Source: Maratus speciosus
Lineage: Eukaryota; Arthropoda; Arachnida; Araneae; Salticidae
Length of the DNA: 64,000 bases
Reading direction: 5' to 3'
NCBI GenBank assembly: GCA_963932465.1
Contig: OZ010787.1
Coordinates: forward strand, 28,772,087 to 28,836,086
Of this stretch, positions 34,220 to 43,039 are shown piece after piece. The position numbers and the translations under genes were made by a program. The notes under the pieces are model-generated. The model was not told the origin of the DNA. It was given only the letters and a program-made list of their open reading frames with translations, and ran no database searches. Position 1 is the first letter of the stretch. Each line of letters starts with the position of its first letter.

Positions 34220-34535
34220 AACAATTTCATGTTGTTGTATAAGGAAATCCAGGGCTCCACCACTATTTTTCAAAGAAAAGTCTTTATAAATTTGTAGAAA
34301 CTTATCTAGAACTCCGTTTTTCTTGAAACTGTTGTAAAAACCTACCATGAATTGCTTTCTGAAAAACTGCTGGTTTTTAAAAAACGGACTAGTGAGAACC
34401 TTGGAAATATTACAAATAATTAGTTCACTAGATTTGTAGAAAAATTCACAGCTTTGGAATAATGTTTTGTACAATATTCTATTTATTTTTTTTTTTTGCA
34501 TTATCATTATTAAATTTTTATTAATACAAATTCTT
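33899..34535. repeat. three copies of a TTGGAAATATTACAAATAAT unit
   Basis: ACCTTGGAAATATTACAAAT then AATTAGTTCACTAGATTTGT occur at about 33935, 34033 and 34400. The second and third copies continue together through CACAGCTTTGGAATAATGTT and TTATTAATACAAA. The first two lie inside the TTAA element and the third outside it. Confidence 0.85.
34253..34402. repeat. dispersed inverted-repeat family, copy 3
   Basis: AGGGCTCC, CTTTATAAATTTGTAGAAAC, ACCTACCATGAATT and AAAACGGACTAGTGAGAACC, in the same order as 6659-6830. The minus-strand 115-codon frame across it is not a gene. Confidence 0.65.
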
Positions 34536-34608
34536 TTTTAAATTTCAGCTCAATATTTCTTAACTGTAATTCTATTCTTCATATGTTAAGATTATTTGAG
34601 AGACCCAC

Positions 34609-34840
34609 AACCATAGTAGATCAAGTCCATTAAACAAAAAAAAAAATGATATAGTCCCTTGAGAAGGTGTATAAAATCTGATTTATCCACTCCAACCGTG
34701 AACCAAGTCTGTTTACAAATACAATCTCATATATGTCATCTGTTTATAAACTTCTATGGCAGTGGATAAAACAGATTTTATGCACCTTCTTAAATAAACT
34801 ATCTTTTTTTTTTTCAAAATTAACTTGGCCTACTATGGTT
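34609..34840. mobile_element. foldback MITE, about 85-bp arms
   Basis: AACCATAGTAG pairs with CTACTATGGTT, and AAGGTGTATAAAATCTG pairs with CAGATTTTATGCACCTT, followed by TTATCCACT / AGTGGATAA. 232 bp. Target duplication unresolved. Confidence 0.8.
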
Positions 34841-34888
34841 TTGAGCCCTTCATGTGCGCAAGTAAATCCAGCCGGGTGATACCAGATG

Positions 34889-35077
34889 CAGTGTTGCCAG
34901 TGTGCTGCTTTGTTTAATTCAGATTTCTTGATCGGCACAAGTTTTTTGAAATAGTAAAAGTCGCCTTATTCAATGGCATATTAATTAAAGCGAAAAGAAG
35001 GCGAATTTTACCATATCAGAAAAGTGGTGAAAATCAAGAAATCTTAATTTAAAAAAAGTAGCCCACTGGCAACACTG
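34889..35077. mobile_element. hAT-type MITE (GGGCTAC family)
   Basis: CAGTGTTGCCAGTGTGCTGC at the left, GTAGCCCACTGGCAACACTG at the right. Perfect 8-bp duplication ACCAGATG at 34881-34888 and 35078-35085. Palindromic interior. Confidence 0.9.
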
Positions 35078-35329
35078 ACCAGATGTACTGCCCAGTGTAC
35101 TGAACATAGATCAGAATTGCGTTTGATTTAAAACTCTAGTATGTTTTTACATTTAGTATATTTTTTTGGATTGCCCAACAACTGCAACAAAAAGTATTTT
35201 TTTTTAATCTTCGTATTAGTCGCAAGCCAGCGGTCCATCGCAAAACGTTTCAGTAATTATAGCAACAATAATGATTCTGATTTTTTCAGTGTTTGACCCT
35301 GTCAGGATGGGTGTCATTCAACGACATTT

Positions 35330-35612
35330 CACCGCCCCCTGAATACTAGGCCTGAGCGCTGACAAAAAAATGTCGGTTGCCGAAGGCGGATTTTTTTCAG
35401 CGTATGTACGGTCCCTTAAATATTCGTACCAGTAATTTTTTTAAGATTTAAGAGTTTTCCGCTTCATTTTTCTGAGATTAAAGAAGAAGATAAAATCTTT
35501 TATAAAATACTGGTGTCAACATTTAAGGGACCGTACCTACGTTAAAAAAATTCCGCCTTCGGCAGCCGCCATTTTTGTGTCAGCGCTCCGGCCTAGTATT
35601 CAGGGGGCGGTG
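35330..35612. mobile_element. GC-ended MITE (CACCGCCCCCTG family)
   Basis: CACCGCCCCCTGAATACTAG and CTAGTATTCAGGGGGCGGTG are perfect 20-bp TIRs. GCCTGAGCGCTGAC and GTCAGCGCTCCGGCC extend them, and GAAGGCGGATTTTTTTCAGC pairs with the right arm. 283 bp. Best copy of the family in the window. Confidence 0.85.
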
Positions 35613-35639
35613 GCACTCCGGAAGGTAGAGTTTAACTGT

Positions 35640-36020
35640 CTAGTGATTCGGAGAAATAAATGCGGTCATCATGGTACCACAAATTAAAGCGAGATTCGTC
35701 AGAAAAAAGCCACTTGTTGCCAATCTGCATGCCAGTCTCTATGTACGGTCCGTCAGCACCATGTGGACCAGGTGTCTATTATCCCATTTTGGCGTCACCC
35801 TTCGGTGTCCCCTCGTAGATTTCCTAGTTCTATGATTCTTGTTGGTCCACTGCTTCCAAACTAGCATCACTGCGCTGCTGTTACGCGGCACACGAGCTGC
35901 TATTGCACGATAGGAAAATTCTCCCTCACGAAGGCTGATGATTTCCCACACCGATGATTTAACTCCGTCAGTTGTTGAAATGTCACCGTTTTTCGTCAAA
36001 AAGGCATAGTTACGTCTCAC
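35640..36020 (-). pseudogene. Tc1-type transposase relic (N-terminal HTH plus first catalytic region)
   Basis: The minus strand from 36020 reads IISLREGEFSYRAIAARVPR, NSSAVMLVWKQWTNKNHRTR and a RRVTPKWDNRHLVHMVLTDR tail: the paired-type DNA-binding domain of a very common arthropod Tc1 group. A stop (TAG) at about 35738 is followed, with a frameshift, by WHADWQQV and FSDESRFNLWYHDDRIY (35650-35715). The DES motif is the first catalytic Asp. Roughly 60 residues between the two parts are missing, as is everything C-terminal. Different Tc1 lineage from 29974-31218. No TIRs located. Confidence 0.85.
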
Positions 36021-36298
36021 CTAACGTTTACCACTAGCCGATAACCATGGACTTTTTTAACGTCCCTCTACAACCCTCTATTTATACTGATTCAGCAACA
36101 GCACAGAGGGTACTGTTCAGTAGAAGCATGCATGGTAAATCTGAAATTTGAATCATTTATATAACTAATTATACATTGTATTTGCTTAAAAATTCAGCTG
36201 AAACATTTCATTATTTCATGGTGTTACATTTTTAACAAACTGGAGCCGGAATCTTCCTGGGTTACAGAAAAGTGCAAAACAAAATTCTAATAAGTTCA

Positions 36299-36512
36299 TT
36301 AACCCCTTCAAGGGCGGTGATTCATTTTTGTACCACTTAATTTTAATGTCACGTGGCACCAGAATAATGGAATGAAAATATCGCTTCTTTTAAATACGTG
36401 AACAAAAAAAAGGCTTTTTCTTATTTTGAAATAAATGTGTTTGTAAAATCTGGTGTCGTTCACTCATTTCAGCATTTTACGAATAGAAGTACCTTGCCCC
36501 TGAAAGCGTTAA
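36299..36512. mobile_element. piggyBac-type MITE (TTAA target)
   Basis: TTAACCCCTTCAAGGGCGGT at 36299 on; right GCCCCTGAAAGCGTTAA with TTAA 36509-36512. 214 bp. Same family as 5541-5762. Confidence 0.85.
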
Positions 36513-36657
36513 ATTAAGTAATAAAATTGTGTAAATGAATAAATTAATTTAAAATTAATGAAGTAACTTGAACTAAAATGTCATAACTATTTTTTAATTT
36601 CAAGTTGCGTGTTATCTCCTTTGTTAGAATTAACACATTAAAAGAAGATAGTAAATA

Positions 36658-37505
36658 CAGGGTGACTTTTAATTAACCTACAACCTTAATCTGAAATAAC
36701 TTCTCAGAGATTCACTAGATGGCAGCACGAATGCGTGCAATGAGAGAGGGAATAAAAGGATTTTGTTTAGTGTCAGCTCCATGCAATTTTGAAAATGTCT
36801 ACCAAAGCGTTATATTCAAGTGAAGATCGTATTTTTATTGTTAAAAATTGGTAGTTATGTAGTGAAAATGCAACACTATTTCTACGGAAGTGGGTTTCAA
36901 CATTCAGAAACCGACCTAAGACTTTCTACAGCAATGGTAAGAGATCTCATAAGAAAATTTGAAAGGTTTGATAATATTAAAGATAATCTCATACAGTCGT
37001 TTTTCTCCAAATTCGTAATATGTGTATGAACACCGATGAATATTGGTTCATGCAGAAGGGTGCCCCTCCTCATAGTACAGGTAGAGTGTTTGACACCATT
37101 AACAGTGTGTTTGGAACCCGGGTTATTGCTTATCAATACCCGAAAAACCATCCTGGTGCATTGCATTGGCCACCTTATTCACCGGATATAAATCCGTGCG
37201 ATTTCTATCTTTGGGGACACATGAATGTCTTGGTGTACAAGAAGTAGCCCACAGACCTCGATAGCCTCAAGAAGTCCACTACTGACTCATTTGCAAGTAT
37301 TAAAAGAGAAACACTTGAAGAAGTAACTGATAACTTAGTGACTAGGTTGCGCTACTGTATCGCCTTTGAAGGTTCTCACTTTGAAAGCCTTGTGCATTAA
37401 TTACATTTTCGACGTTCTTTTCAATAAAAAATTTTTGCTGTGCTATCTGCAACGATTCTTGTGTTATTTCATTTTAAAATTATAGGTTAATTAAAAGACA
37501 CCTTG
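36658..37505 (+). mobile_element. Tc1/mariner-superfamily element, internally deleted
   Basis: TIRs CAGGGTGACTTTTAATTAAC and GTTAATTAAAAGACACCTTG, flanked by TA (36656-36657 and 37506-37507). 848 bp. The plus-strand coding relic lacks its centre. The family is widespread in arthropods, with an N-terminal helix-turn-helix and a DDE_3-type catalytic domain. Confidence 0.85.
36795..37400 (+). pseudogene. mariner/Tc-like transposase relic
   Basis: Starts MSTKALYSSEDRIFIVKNW, then a stop, then LRLSTAMVRDLIRKFERFDN in a shifted frame (N-terminal HTH). Then NTDEYWFMQKGAPPHSTGRV and HWPPYSPDINPCDFYLWGHM (37040-37230) cover the second catalytic Asp region (QDGAPPH type, here QKGA, so the Asp has become Lys) and the SPDxNPxDF third region. 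After a stop, SLKKSTTDSFASIKRETLEE and TRLRYCIAFEGSHFE give the C-terminus. The first catalytic region is deleted. Dead copy. Confidence 0.9.
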
Positions 37506-38759
37506 TAGATAGAATATAGTAGTAATATTCGCAACTTTAAATTAAAGTTTGAAGAAGATGTCAACAGAGGAAATAGTTATAGTTCGAAAGTGTGTGACAA
37601 AAGTTTTTGACAATTTTTTAATTTAATTAAAATATTAAATAATTAGTGTGTGAAGATGTGGCTTGGACGATAGTTGTTATTATACTATTTCTCTATGACA
37701 GTTTCTGTGTGACTAATAGGAGCCGCTTAGTAAAGTTATAAAGTACGAAAACAAGTATTTGGTCTGTTCTGCTTGTGTTTAAAGCTTTTCTTTTGATAGT
37801 TTTTTTGCAATCAAGTTACGGTCATTTGTAATCATGTCCCTTTTTTTTAAAACACCCATTCATTCATGTGTGACTTACATATACATTACGAAAGAAAGTC
37901 AGAAAAATTTTAATGACTTTAAGATATGAAATTATATTTTAAATTTATTTTACCAGTTATTTGATTTTTATGTGACATAGAGAAATAATAAAATATCGTC
38001 TGTATCTTATATATAATTAGATTATCAATATAAGGATAATACATGTTATTGTCTTTTAATGTCGGCCTGCTTAAACCTGTCTTCGAATAACAAAAAAAAA
38101 ATGAAAAACTTAAAGAAAAGTATGAAAGACATGAAAGAATTTTGGAGTAATAAATCATCTTGACATTTTATAATCGATTGAAATGCGGTAAGTTTTAATA
38201 TATATCAACGATATCTCAATGATGATATTATATATACAATTCTTCTGTAGAATAAAATAGTACCAAATAGCATTTTTATTATATAACAACTGCATTTAAA
38301 ATATTTTCAAATTAATAAAGTAAAAATTTTTTGTAGTTAAATCATCTAAAGAGGACATAAAAGAGCTGTGAATTAATGTGAATCGAATATTTTAATATTA
38401 TTTTATTTATTTACGATAACTATATGTTTGTTGTCTATGTACGATAACGATGTGCTTCAGATTTTTTTATACATGAATACTTGTATTACTAGCACTAGAG
38501 TTGCAACTTAATTGGTTAATTTCCAGGTAAATAAAAATTTTTTCTACTATTTTCAGTATGTATTACTAAATTAGAAAAATGTAAAAATATCTGTCATCAT
38601 CAAGGTGTGTTCACATCTTGAAATTTCCAAGGAATCGGATACTACTAATTTAATTTAGAAATTTTCTACTTAATATTTAACTGACACAATTCACAATCAT
38701 CTAGCATTACCATAAAAATTGTAAAATTTTTCTCTGATTAAAATAGGTAAAACATTATG
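37506..38759. other. AT-rich DNA, nothing recognised
   Basis: 1.25 kb with only short frames and no detected repeat ends, one of the longest unexplained stretches of the window. Confidence 0.45.
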
Positions 38760-38979
38760 TTAACCCTTTCAGGGGCAAAGTTCTTCAACTCGAAAAAGGC
38801 TGTGAAATGAATGACTGACAACAGAATTTTAACCAAATTTCTTTTAAAATAAAGAAAAAAAAATTCTTCGTGCACTTAATAAGAGAAAAATTTTGATTCC
38901 ATAATTCAGGTTCCAATGTGGCATTTAGGGACTAAAATAAGGTAGTCCACAAATGAACCACCCCCCTTCAAGGTGTTAA
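38760..38979. mobile_element. piggyBac-type MITE (TTAA target)
   Basis: TTAACCCTTTCAGGGGCAAA; right CCCCCCTTCAAGGTGTTAA. Opposite orientation to the copies at 5541 and 36299. Confidence 0.8.
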
Positions 38980-39259
38980 GATTGTGGTAAAAATGCACAC
39001 AAATTGCATGTTTTATTCTTTGTATTAATTTTTATTTAATTATTGTTTTATTCTGTGTCCTTTTTCAGAAAGTTTTAAATCTAACCAGAAATCACACCAT
39101 TAGTGTAATAATGAAAGAGAACTAAGTAAGCAGCAGTCGAAATGGCACAGTGACATGTTTTGGAGGCATAAATCATTTGGCCTCGTATCCCCGTTATCAA
39201 GATATAAAGCCTTAAAGTTTGCTAATTTTTATAATTAATTAATTTATTTATTTATTTAT

Positions 39260-39447
39260 TTAAACACTTAAAGGTCGATCCCTAATTGACACATTGGCAC
39301 CGGTATTTTATAATGAAAATTTCACTTTTCTTAAATATGCGAAAATATGCTTTTACTTGTTTACAAATAAATTCTCTTGTAAATACTGGTGTCAATAAAT
39401 TATTTCAACATTTTATAAAGACAAATACATTGCCATGAAAGGGTTAA
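39260..39447. mobile_element. piggyBac-type MITE (TTAA target), decayed left end
   Basis: Left TTAAACACTTAAAGGTCGAT follows a (TTTA)n run at 39240-39262; right GCCATGAAAGGGTTAA with TTAA 39444-39447. AAATACTGGTGTCAATAAAT matches the family right half. Confidence 0.7.
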
Positions 39448-39819
39448 CTCTTAGTTGCTCAGTGTTCCATGAAATGGAACACTCAACTTGATTCCCGAAC
39501 GCCACAATTCAGGGATGAGAATTATCCGCTTTTTTTCATACCAGTATTATCTTTGAGAAAATGTTATTTCGTTTAATCGGAAAATACTGCGGTTTAAAAG
39601 AAAAGCACTTTCTCTAATATTATACTGGTATGAAAAAAAAGGAGAGAATTCTCATCCCTGAACAATGGCACCCGACTTTTGGTACAAGTATTTTCCGTTC
39701 ATTATGTATGTGAAATAAAGCTCTTTCTTATTTCCAAATAAATTTGTTTGTAAATTACGATGTCAATCATTCATGTAATCATTTTAGCAATGGAAGTGCT
39801 CTGAGCCGGAAAGGGTTAA
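39444..39819. mobile_element. piggyBac-type MITE with nested hairpin MITE
   Basis: Shares its left TTAA with the previous element. Left CTCTTAGTTGCTCAGTG, with the hairpin GTTCCATGAAATGGAAC; right CTCTGAGCCGGAAAGGG and TTAA 39816-39819. Removing the insert 39510-39660 leaves about 225 bp, the family size. Confidence 0.75.
39510..39660. mobile_element. hairpin MITE inside a TTAA MITE
   Basis: CAGGGATGAGAATT at the left and AATTCTCATCCCTG at the right are perfect. TTTCATACCAGTATTAT pairs with ATATTATACTGGTATGAAA further in. A short ACAAT duplication may flank it. 151 bp. Confidence 0.8.
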
Positions 39820-39837
39820 TGAAGATGTTTATTTCGA

Positions 39838-40590
39838 CTCTGCTGATAACGAGTCTCAGCTTGTAGTGAATGCACCTAACGCAATTCTGGGACGACATCA
39901 ACGTCAGTGAAAATGCAACATTTGAATTAATGAAAATTCCGGCAGATGCTACTGGCAAAGTTCAACCATTGGATGTTGGATTCTTCCGATTCTGAAAGCA
40001 GTTGGTTTGTCACCGGGTTGTCAGCTTGGCCTCCAATATTTTTCGGAAGTTTCAAATTCACACAGAAAATTGGAAATAAGAATTTTTGCGTTATGTTATC
40101 GCTAATTGCATCTTATTTAATCCCTTACTGTTTTGGACGAGTGTCGCTCGGGAAAAAGAGTTTGCTAACTTCAATACTAAAAGCTTTTGGATACCACCTA
40201 ATTTTAACTGTAATTTTTGGTTTGTTAAACGGCATACCTTTTTCGATGGTACAAAGCCAAATATTTTAGTAAAAAAAGGTGAGGCAGAGTCCTTATTTTT
40301 AATTCATTGTGTCAAAAAAAGAAACAATTAAGCGATTATATAAAAGATAAAATACCATTCCTTATTTCTCGTTTGACCTCTAAATTTCGGAATAAAATCG
40401 TTAGGCCAAACTGGCAACCCCGGGTGACGCATATCCAACAGGGCACTGGTGGAAGGAGGTGTCAATTATTTCAAAGTAACAGCATCATCAATATCCATTC
40501 ACTTCTGCATTTCCAGTTTACTGCACCGCAATACTTCGACATAATTCGCTATGTTTGGTACAAGTTTGGATTAGTGCAAACTCAGCACAT
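39838..40590 (+). pseudogene. pogo/Tigger-like transposase relic (C-terminal part), interrupted
   Basis: 39890-40010 reads FWDDINVSENATFELMKIPA then DATGKVQPLDVGFFRF, a stop, and KQLVCH. The IP..AT..-QPLDV.-FR.-K block is the signature after the last catalytic region in pogo/jerky-type DDE_1 proteins. 40470-40590 reads IHSLLHFQFTAPQYFDIIRY then VWYKFGLV, the C-terminal segment of the same proteins. About 430 bp of unrelated DNA separates the two, and no N-terminal half is present. Ends unknown. Confidence 0.7.
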
Positions 40591-40624
40591 TGCTAACTAA
40601 GCGTAAATTAACAGAGCGAAAAAT

Positions 40625-40693
40625 GTCCAAGCCGGGAATCGAACCCGACCCCTGGAATAACTCTACAGTGCTCCACCTTTAAGCCACGAAGAC
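40625..40693 (-). ncRNA. tRNA-like module (SINE head), left arm
   Basis: On the minus strand: an A-box-like TGGCTTAAAGGTGGAGCAC, then a B box GGGTTCGATTCCC matching the GGTTCRANTCC consensus, then CTTGGAC and TTTTT. The T-arm stem TCGGG/CCCGG closes a TTCGATT loop. The acceptor-like stem pairs only 5 of 7, so it is not a functional tRNA. Internal pol III promoter activity is possible. Confidence 0.65.
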
Positions 40694-40796
40694 GATGCCC
40701 GGCTTGGCATCTCTCACTCACATAAGTTGGTAAATCTGCTACCGCAGCTATTAGATGGAATAGACTTCATAAGCTCACAATCTTGTGGCGTAATAT

Positions 40797-40850
40797 GAGA
40801 CGCAAATGAACCCAGCATCGGTTCACCGATGCTGGGTTCATTTGCGTCTC
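40797..40850. repeat. perfect 26-bp hairpin with 2-nt loop
   Basis: Left arm GAGACGCAAATGAACCCAGC plus ATCGGT; loop TC; right arm ACCGATGCTGGGTTCATTTG plus CGTCTC. It is the centre of the 40586-41457 palindrome. A two-base loop in long inverted DNA is unusual in stable genomic sequence. Confidence 0.95.
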
Positions 40851-40898
40851 ATGTTGCGCCGCAAGATTGTATGCTCATGAAGAGTATTCCATCTACTA

Positions 40899-41283
40899 GG
40901 TCGAGCAAAAGTTCTGGGAAATTTTTGAATGTTGCGTTGTTATACGCAAATTAACAACAAAGCAACACGGACTATCCTTCAAAGATCATCATAGTTCACG
41001 ACTTTGTGCCATCGTTCTGCCAGATTCCGGATTTGCTAGAAGTACGAAGTTTGTCGCCGTACCAGCACCTTCACCCTCCTTAATCTCATCGACGACTTTC
41101 AGAATCGTTAGACCTTTTCTCCAATAATGCCGGATCAACACACCCAAATCAAATTGCTCAAGAGGCATTTTGGAGCTGAAAATCATGAACTCCTATAGAT
41201 ACTATAACCACTAGTACTCCTATATACGATACAAATTCTGGTAACAATTTGATTAAAAATTTCCGAGAGCTTTTAGATCAACC
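40899..41283 (-). mobile_element. mariner element, internally deleted
   Basis: TIRs GGTCGAGCAAAAGTTCTGGG and the inverse of CTCGGAAATTTTTAATC-type right end (AAAATTTCCGAGAGCTTTTA, then GATCAACC). Flanked by TA (40897-40898 and 41284-41285). 385 bp of the usual 1.3 kb. Inserted in the right arm of the palindrome at CTAC|TA|ATAGC. Confidence 0.85.
40950..41186 (-). pseudogene. mariner transposase relic: N-terminus joined to C-terminus
   Basis: The minus strand starts MIFSSKMPLEQFDLGVLIRH, then YWRKGLTILKVVDEIKEGEG: the mariner HTH start (like the transposase part of SETMAR). After GTATNFVL the rest of the catalytic domain is gone. In another frame ERWHKVVNYD (about 41010) gives the mariner C-terminus before a stop. 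No DD34D residues remain. Confidence 0.85.
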
Positions 41284-41346
41284 TAATAATAGCTGCGGTA
41301 GCAGACTTACCAACTTATGTGAGTGAGAGATTCTAAGCTGGGCGTC

Positions 41347-41418
41347 GTCCTCGTGGCTTAATATGGTAGAGTACTGGAACGTTATTCCATGGGTCCGGGT
41401 TCCATTCAGAGCTTGGAC
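41347..41418 (+). ncRNA. tRNA-like module (SINE head), right arm
   Basis: Plus-strand counterpart of 40625-40693: TGGCTTAATATGGTAGAGTA and a decayed B box GGGTTCCATTC, then CTTGGAC and ATTTTTC. The B-box change (G to C in the TTCG core, with other differences) suggests it has lost promoter activity. Confidence 0.6.
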
Positions 41419-41457
41419 ATTTTTCACTCTGTTAGTTTACGCTTAGTTAGCAATGTG

Positions 41458-42400
41458 ATAATTCACGTCTTTAATATTCGATGTAGATTTAGCTACAAAA
41501 ATTATCAATAAATTAATATTTGAAAATATTTATTATGATATACGTTATTTGCACATAAAAATGATCAGAGCGGTAAAAAAACATGGCTATGTCCATTAAG
41601 AGCTTATCCCTGTCACTATTTTTGGAATCGCAAAGCTATTCTTCAAGTTGTTAAAAAAATGGAAATTTTTCATTTAAAAATACTGGTGCCAATGCAGCAT
41701 TTAGAGATAAAAATTAAGCGGTCCAGAAATGAACCAACAGAGTCCAAAGCTCCTACAAATAATTAAAAAAAACTCAAGTATTTAGCTACTATTATAAAGA
41801 AGAACGCTATTGTAAGATTTGTTTGATGTTATTTAGTAAGATTAAACTATTATTTCGTTCTGGTTCAAACCATGAAAAGCTTAAACTGTGCAGTATTTTA
41901 TGGTGTCATAGAAGTTGAAATGAGTTTTAAAGTTTTTCGTGGATGTTTCGAGAAAAAGCAGTATATCAATAAGTTTGTCGTATGTTTTAACATAAGTTTG
42001 TCAGTTGGTATTTTACCGCAAATTTTAGATTGGTAAAATTGACTTGCAACAGTTAACACAGTGAGCCATTTCCCAGATAGCATGAACATTAGCAGCAAGT
42101 TTGATTTTTTTCTGATATTATCTAGCCGTGACAAATTTGAATTGAGAAATTCGCAGCAAATCTCCCGCAAGGTATACCATCACCCACTTGCATGAGTAGT
42201 TTATTTTGAAACTGATAGCAAGACTGCAAAGCATAAAATCCATCTGCTGAGAGAATAGACAATCAGCAAATACGCAGAAATTGCAGAAATTTTATTCGTT
42301 GACACCGCTTTTTTTAAACGCTATGCTTATTAGATACCAAAAAAAGGCTCCGATTGATAAAGTACAAATATTACCACAACTTGTTCAAGGTGGTAATAAC
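41458..42400. other. AT-rich DNA with one MITE trace
   Basis: About 41660-41750 resembles the right half of the 38760-38979 MITE (AAAATACTGGTGCCAATG, then CAGAAATGAACCA). The 90-codon minus frame 41898-42170 has no domain. Confidence 0.45.
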
Positions 42401-42451
42401 GATGCATGCGCCTTAACGGTGCGTATGCATCATTAGACCTGATCAGGTCTA
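42401..42451. repeat. two adjacent palindromes
   Basis: GATGCATGCGCC ... GGTGCGTATGCATC (42401-42431) forms a 14-bp stem with one mismatch. TAGACCTGATCAGGTCTA (42434-42451) is a perfect 18-bp palindrome. A TTAA follows at 42470-42473 after TTCGAAGGGG, so they may lie at the right end of a TTAA element whose left end I could not find. Confidence 0.8.
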
Positions 42452-42898
42452 TGGACCTCTTCGAAGGGGTTAAATTTATAGTGAAACAGTTAATGTGGCA
42501 TGGAAAGATTATTACTTTGCAGTAAATTTGATACATCATGAATTTAACTTGAACGACAAGTTAGCTGCAAGTTCAAAATGTGGTGACTTCGGCGTTTGCG
42601 TTATCTTGCTGCAGTCTTATTATGAGCTTTCAGTTTGTCATGCTGAGCTTGCTGCAACTTTGCAAGTTTTCAAAGCAAGACTGCTGCAAATTTTCTGCAA
42701 ACTAAAAATGCTATGTGGGTTTGTATTTAAAAAAAATAATAATACACGACCATTGTCGTGTTTGGCAGTAATATCCGCAACGCCTCATATGATTTTATAA
42801 TTTTTATTTGATTTTTCACATTGTTAATATATTTGATAATATTTACAATTCAGTACTTAGACAAGGTTCCTATAGGTCCGCGAATTACCCTTATTTTA
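42452..42898. other. unassigned DNA
   Basis: 42495-42800 is an open 101-codon plus-strand frame rich in GCTGCA motifs, with no recognised domain. It is not called as a gene. Confidence 0.4.
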
Positions 42899-42983
42899 GG
42901 TCAGACCAGTGTTGTCAGTGAGACACCCCTTTTTAGCTCACAGGCTGTCAAAGCCTGAGAGCTAATGTGCCCGCCCGTTCTGT

Positions 42984-43027
42984 GTGTATGTATGTATGTA
43001 TGTATGTATGTACGTACGTATGTACGT
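42984..43027. repeat. (GTAT)n / (GTAC)n microsatellite
   Basis: TGTATG repeated, passing into GTACGTACGTATGTACGTAA. It creates the Thr/Tyr/His-rich stretch of a minus-strand open frame that is not a gene. Confidence 0.9.
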
Positions 43028-43039
43028 AACGCGATAACT

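Larger units (their letters stand above)
40586..41457. mobile_element. large palindrome with tRNA-like modules, split by a mariner
   Basis: Left arm 40586-40822; right arm 40825-40896 plus 41286-41457 after removing the mariner at 40899-41283. The arms, about 240 bp each, pair from CACATTGCTAACTAAGCGTA to the centre with few changes. Both arms carry a tRNA-like unit reading outward. Looks like two tail-joined copies of a tRNA-derived repeat (SINE-like) or a foldback that captured one. No flanking duplication seen. Confidence 0.8.

Noticed and set aside
34160..34507. 115-codon minus-strand frame
   Set aside because: Runs across three unrelated repeat pieces (TTAA element end, inverted-repeat family, duplicated unit).
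40625..40693. A genuine tRNA gene
   Set aside because: Good B box and T arm, but the acceptor and anticodon stems pair poorly, and it is part of an inverted repeat.
42495..42800. 101-codon plus-strand frame as a gene
   Set aside because: No recognisable motif; local GCTGCA repetition explains the Leu/Ala/Cys-rich translation.
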